Assembly (NCBI RefSeq): GCF_902726645.1
Contig: NZ_CACVAO010000001.1
Location: 1,922,001-1,986,000, forward strand
Length of the DNA: 64,000 nt
Direction of reading: 5' to 3'
Origin: Halobacillus ihumii
GTDB lineage: Bacteria; Bacillota; Bacilli; Bacillales; Halobacillaceae
In this document: positions 61,856 to 64,000 of the stretch, one piece after another
How the letters are laid out: each line of letters opens with the position of its first letter
How positions within the stretch are numbered: position 1 is the stretch's first letter
Notes under the pieces: generated by a model
The model's input: only the letters and a program-made list of their open reading frames with translations
Databases searched by the model: none
What the model was told of the DNA's origin: nothing
Program-made: the position numbers and the translations under genes

Positions 61856-62656
61856 ATGGTTCAACATATGAGCCAAAAACGAACCATCGTTACATATAAA
61901 AATGGGCAGTTACAAGAGGTAGAGGATGAGATTGTAACTGAATTTCCCTTTACCATTCATATTAACGGTGAGGAGTTTGCCACGATGGTTTGCACGCCAA
62001 CTCATCTGGAAGAACTTATTATTGGCTTTTTAGCGTCTGAAGGAGCCATCTTATTTAGAGATGACGTTACAGACCTCATGATTGATGAGAGCAGTGGCTT
62101 TGCCTATGTCACTTTGAAATCTAAAATTAAGACGGACCAGCAGCATTCAAAACGTTTCATTGGCTCCTGTTGCGGGAAAAGCAGACAATTTTATTTTCAA
62201 AATGATGTTCGAACTGCAAAAACATCAATGGCTAAGACTAGACTCAAACCCGAAGATTGCTTGAATCTCATGAGGATGATGCAGAAAAATAGTCTTGTTT
62301 TTAAAAATACCGGCGGTGTACATAATGCCGCCCTTTGTACCCCTTCTGAGATCTTAGCAGGGCGTGCTGATATCGGAAGACATAATGCAATTGATAAATT
62401 ATACGGGTATAGTCTTCTGAACAAAATACCAGTCAGGGATAAAGTAATTGTCTTCAGTGGAAGGATCTCATCAGAAATCCTCATAAAGGCAGCTAAAATT
62501 GGAGTAGGTGTTGTTTTATCAAAATCTGCTCCAACTGATCTTGCCATTCAACTCGCGGATGACCTCAATATTACAACGGTCGGTTTTATCCGCGGGGAAT
62601 CATTTAACGTGTATTCTCACCCGGAGAGAATATCAGATTATAGTGTTGCTGAATAG
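61856..62656 (+). CDS. fdhD: Formate dehydrogenase accessory sulfurtransferase FdhD
   Basis: 266 residues from the ATG at 61856. FdhD delivers sulfur to the molybdenum cofactor of formate dehydrogenase. Family features: LIIGFLASEG, the Cys pair SCCGKS near residue 105 (family CxxC-like site), FKNTGGVHNAALC, DIGRHNAIDKLYG and FSGRISSEILIKAAKIGVG. Standalone gene. Together with the Sec machinery it hints at a Mo/Sec formate dehydrogenase elsewhere in the genome. Confidence 0.93.
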   Translation: MVQHMSQKRTIVTYKNGQLQEVEDEIVTEFPFTIHINGEEFATMVCTPTHLEELIIGFLASEGAILFRDDVTDLMIDESSGFAYVTLKSKIKTDQQHSKRFIGSCCGKSRQFYFQNDVRTAKTSMAKTRLKPEDCLNLMRMMQKNSLVFKNTGGVHNAALCTPSEILAGRADIGRHNAIDKLYGYSLLNKIPVRDKVIVFSGRISSEILIKAAKIGVGVVLSKSAPTDLAIQLADDLNITTVGFIRGESFNVYSHPERISDYSVAE

Positions 62657-62719
62657 AAGTAAAGAAGCCATCCATGTTTGTACAATGGATGGCTCCTTTA
62701 TTATCACTTCTGGTTAATT

Positions 62720-63067
62720 CTACACCCTGTTATGAAGATGATCGGGGTTCTTCACTATAGATTTCCCCTCAACTTTTATAGGATCTGGGAGTTTCATGAA
62801 TAAAGACAGTACAATATTAATCACTGCCAATAATAAACTTATTTTAAACACCAAAGAAGATCCCATCGCCGCTGCTTGTGTTGGTTCGTTTGCAACGGTT
62901 GCCAGGTAGCTATTTTGTTTTGCGGCTAACATAGAGACCATTACCGCAATACCAATGGCTCCAGCAACTTGTTGGACCGTTTGAGTCAAAGCAATTCCAT
63001 CTGGATAATACTGTTTTGGAAGAGAATTCAGTGTGTTCGTTTGGACAGATGCAAGGACCGCTCCTCT
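62720..63067 (-). pseudogene. C-terminal remnant of an MFS (DHA2/EmrB type) drug exporter
   Basis: The frame from about 63067 to 62720 reads QTNTLNSLPKQYYPDGIALTQTVQQVAGAIGIAVMVSMLA and ends in a final membrane helix (LVFKISLLLAVINIVLSLFM), the last 110 residues of a 14-TM DHA2 efflux protein. All upstream parts are missing; the CarD promoter region takes their place. Confidence 0.75.
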
Positions 63068-63096
63068 GTTTACTATATCAATTAAAATCCTAAAAA

Positions 63097-63148
63097 GTCA
63101 ACTTAGTTGACAAAATTTAAAGATTAAGATATTATAAACTTAGTTGAC
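63097..63148. promoter_or_regulatory. Candidate MarR-type operators upstream of the CarD-like gene
   Basis: A perfect 7-bp-arm palindrome GTCAACT-T-AGTTGAC (63097-63111) and a second half-copy AACTTAGTTGAC (63137-63148) lie just before the CarD-like gene. A MarR regulator gene is 0.5 kb away. Confidence 0.55.
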
Positions 63149-63171
63149 AATATGGATTGGGAGCGAATATA

Positions 63172-63666
63172 ATGTTTAACATTGGAGATTTGGTCATCTA
63201 TTCCACACACGGTATTTGCAAAGTTGATAATATTTGTGACAAAACTTTTTCTGGAATTACTAGAACATATTACGTTTTACATCCTATGGAAGATCATCAC
63301 CAATTAACCATAAGTACTCCAGTTAACAACAATAAAGTACTGATGCTTGAACTTATTAACAAAGAGGAAGCCCATGATATTCTTGAATCATTTAAGGATC
63401 CAGGGATAAAATGGTACGATCACTCTAATATCCGCCTCAATTTATATACCGAGATTGTAAATACAGGAGATCGAAAAGAAATTGCCAAAGTAGTCAACAC
63501 ATTGATGCGAAAGAAATTGGAATTGCAACTTCTCGACCGTAAATTTTATGAACGAGATCAACGACTTTTGAACACAACAGTCAATATATTATTTAAAGAA
63601 TTAGCTATTTCATTAGAGACTACGTTTGAAGACATCCATGAAATAGTGATGGGAGCCATAAAGTAA
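63172..63666 (+). CDS. CarD-family transcription regulator
   Basis: 164 residues from the ATG at 63172 (GGGAGCG site). N-terminal CarD/TRCF RNA-polymerase-interacting domain (FNIGDLVIYSTHGICKVDNI, YVLHPMEDHHQLTISTPVNN), then a helical C-terminal half. CarD proteins bind RNA polymerase beta subunit and stabilise open complexes at promoters. In this genome it may be one of several copies (B. subtilis YdeB). Preceded by two palindromic sites and closed by a bidirectional terminator. Confidence 0.85.
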   Translation: MFNIGDLVIYSTHGICKVDNICDKTFSGITRTYYVLHPMEDHHQLTISTPVNNNKVLMLELINKEEAHDILESFKDPGIKWYDHSNIRLNLYTEIVNTGDRKEIAKVVNTLMRKKLELQLLDRKFYERDQRLLNTTVNILFKELAISLETTFEDIHEIVMGAIK

Positions 63667-63670
63667 AATA

Positions 63671-63715
63671 AATAGGGTCCTTCTTTTTTATCTACTAAAA
63701 AAGAAGGACCCTATT
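63671..63715. terminator. Bidirectional terminator between CarD-like and MarR genes
   Basis: ATAGGGTCCTTCTTTTTT pairs with AAAAAAGAAGGACCCTAT, 18 perfect pairs. Confidence 0.92.
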
Positions 63716-63729
63716 AAAATCCAGATTGA

Positions 63730-64000
63730 CTATTCTATTCCCCACTCTGACTTCAATAGATCTTTAAGGATTTTTACTTGCTCAGTGCCGATTTTTTCTG
63801 CAATTTCATTCTCAAGTTTCGCTTTAAGGTTCTCATTTTTTTCATAGCATTCCTCGCCCAAAGCCGTTAACTCGATGCACTTCTCTTTCTTATTGTTTTC
63901 AACATTTTTTACTTCTACTAATCCTTTTGCAGAAAGGTTTTTAATAAACTTATGTATCGCCTGTCGAGAGATATCCACTCTTTTTGTAACATACGAAATG
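63730..64000 (-). CDS. MarR-family transcriptional regulator, cut by window end
   Basis: The frame continues past base 64000, so the N terminus is missing. Visible are the recognition helix and wing (ISRQAIHKFIKNLSAKGLVEVKNVENNKKEKCIELTALGEEC) and the C-terminal dimerisation helices. It is probably the factor binding the GTCAACT-T-AGTTGAC sites nearby. Confidence 0.75.
   Translation of the reverse strand, partial: ISYVTKRVDISRQAIHKFIKNLSAKGLVEVKNVENNKKEKCIELTALGEECYEKNENLKAKLENEIAEKIGTEQVKILKDLLKSEWGIE

Overview
The window looks like a chromosomal segment of a low-to-moderate-GC, endospore-former-type Firmicute, probably a halophilic Bacillaceae close to Halobacillus, Thalassobacillus or Virgibacillus. 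The pointers are strong AGGAGG ribosome binding sites, a desK/desR membrane-fluidity system, ykf-type murein-peptide genes, LXG/T7SS genes and Bce-type two-component systems. The genus is inferred from gene content; no search was run. Both ends are cut: a histidine kinase runs in from the left and a MarR regulator runs off the right.

Layout. 0-2.3 kb: end of a kinase plus an FtsX permease/ATPase pair with an HssR-like box, i.e. a probable heme-stress HssRS-HrtAB module. 2.7-14.5 kb: secreted M28 aminopeptidase, membrane proteins, an ascorbate-type PTS with its own PRD regulator, TerC, and des-desK-desR. 15.1-24.9 kb: a selenium island. 25-32 kb: AraC-type regulator, hutU-hutI-hutG and a YjiH-like transporter broken by one in-frame stop. 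32.2-35.5 kb: murein-peptide catabolism (NlpC/P60, dipeptide epimerase, DUF819). 35.6-41.5 kb: small membrane genes and a large helicase with membrane segments. 41.6-44.6 kb: an LXG polymorphic-toxin module. 45.5-59.4 kb: a lanthipeptide locus. 59.5-64 kb: DoxX remnant, lysine riboswitch with dapA, fdhD, an MFS remnant, CarD-like and MarR regulators.

Selenium island (15158-24867). It holds selB, selW and selA on the minus strand, then tRNA-Sec, a SenB-like glycosyltransferase, selD, a PhnDEC-type ABC transporter (putative selenium-oxyanion uptake) and a NodB-type deacetylase on the plus strand, and finally a thioredoxin on the minus strand. Four genes read through an in-frame TGA, so a simple ORF caller misses or truncates them: SelW (CMQU), SelD (GGUGC), thioredoxin (WUPGC) and, most unexpectedly, the deacetylase, whose only good ribosome binding site lies upstream of a TGA at codon 6. 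Hairpins follow the TGAs; selW and selD share the same apical core. Together this could be uptake, activation, Sec insertion and perhaps a selenosugar branch (glycosyltransferase plus deacetylase).

Lanthipeptide locus. A 43-residue precursor has a salivaricin-A-type C terminus with two additional cysteines. It is followed by lanM, lanT and two thiol-redox genes (a TlpA-like thioredoxin and a VKOR), which suggests a disulfide in the product. A Bce-type two-component system, a BceA-like ATPase, an ABC-2 (LanFEG-like) transporter and a BceB-like permease lacking its usual extracellular domain flank it, with TTACA-N4-TGTAA operators in both promoter regions.

Dispersed elements include a near-perfect 17-bp-arm palindrome in three copies and a MITE-like intergenic repeat in two copies.
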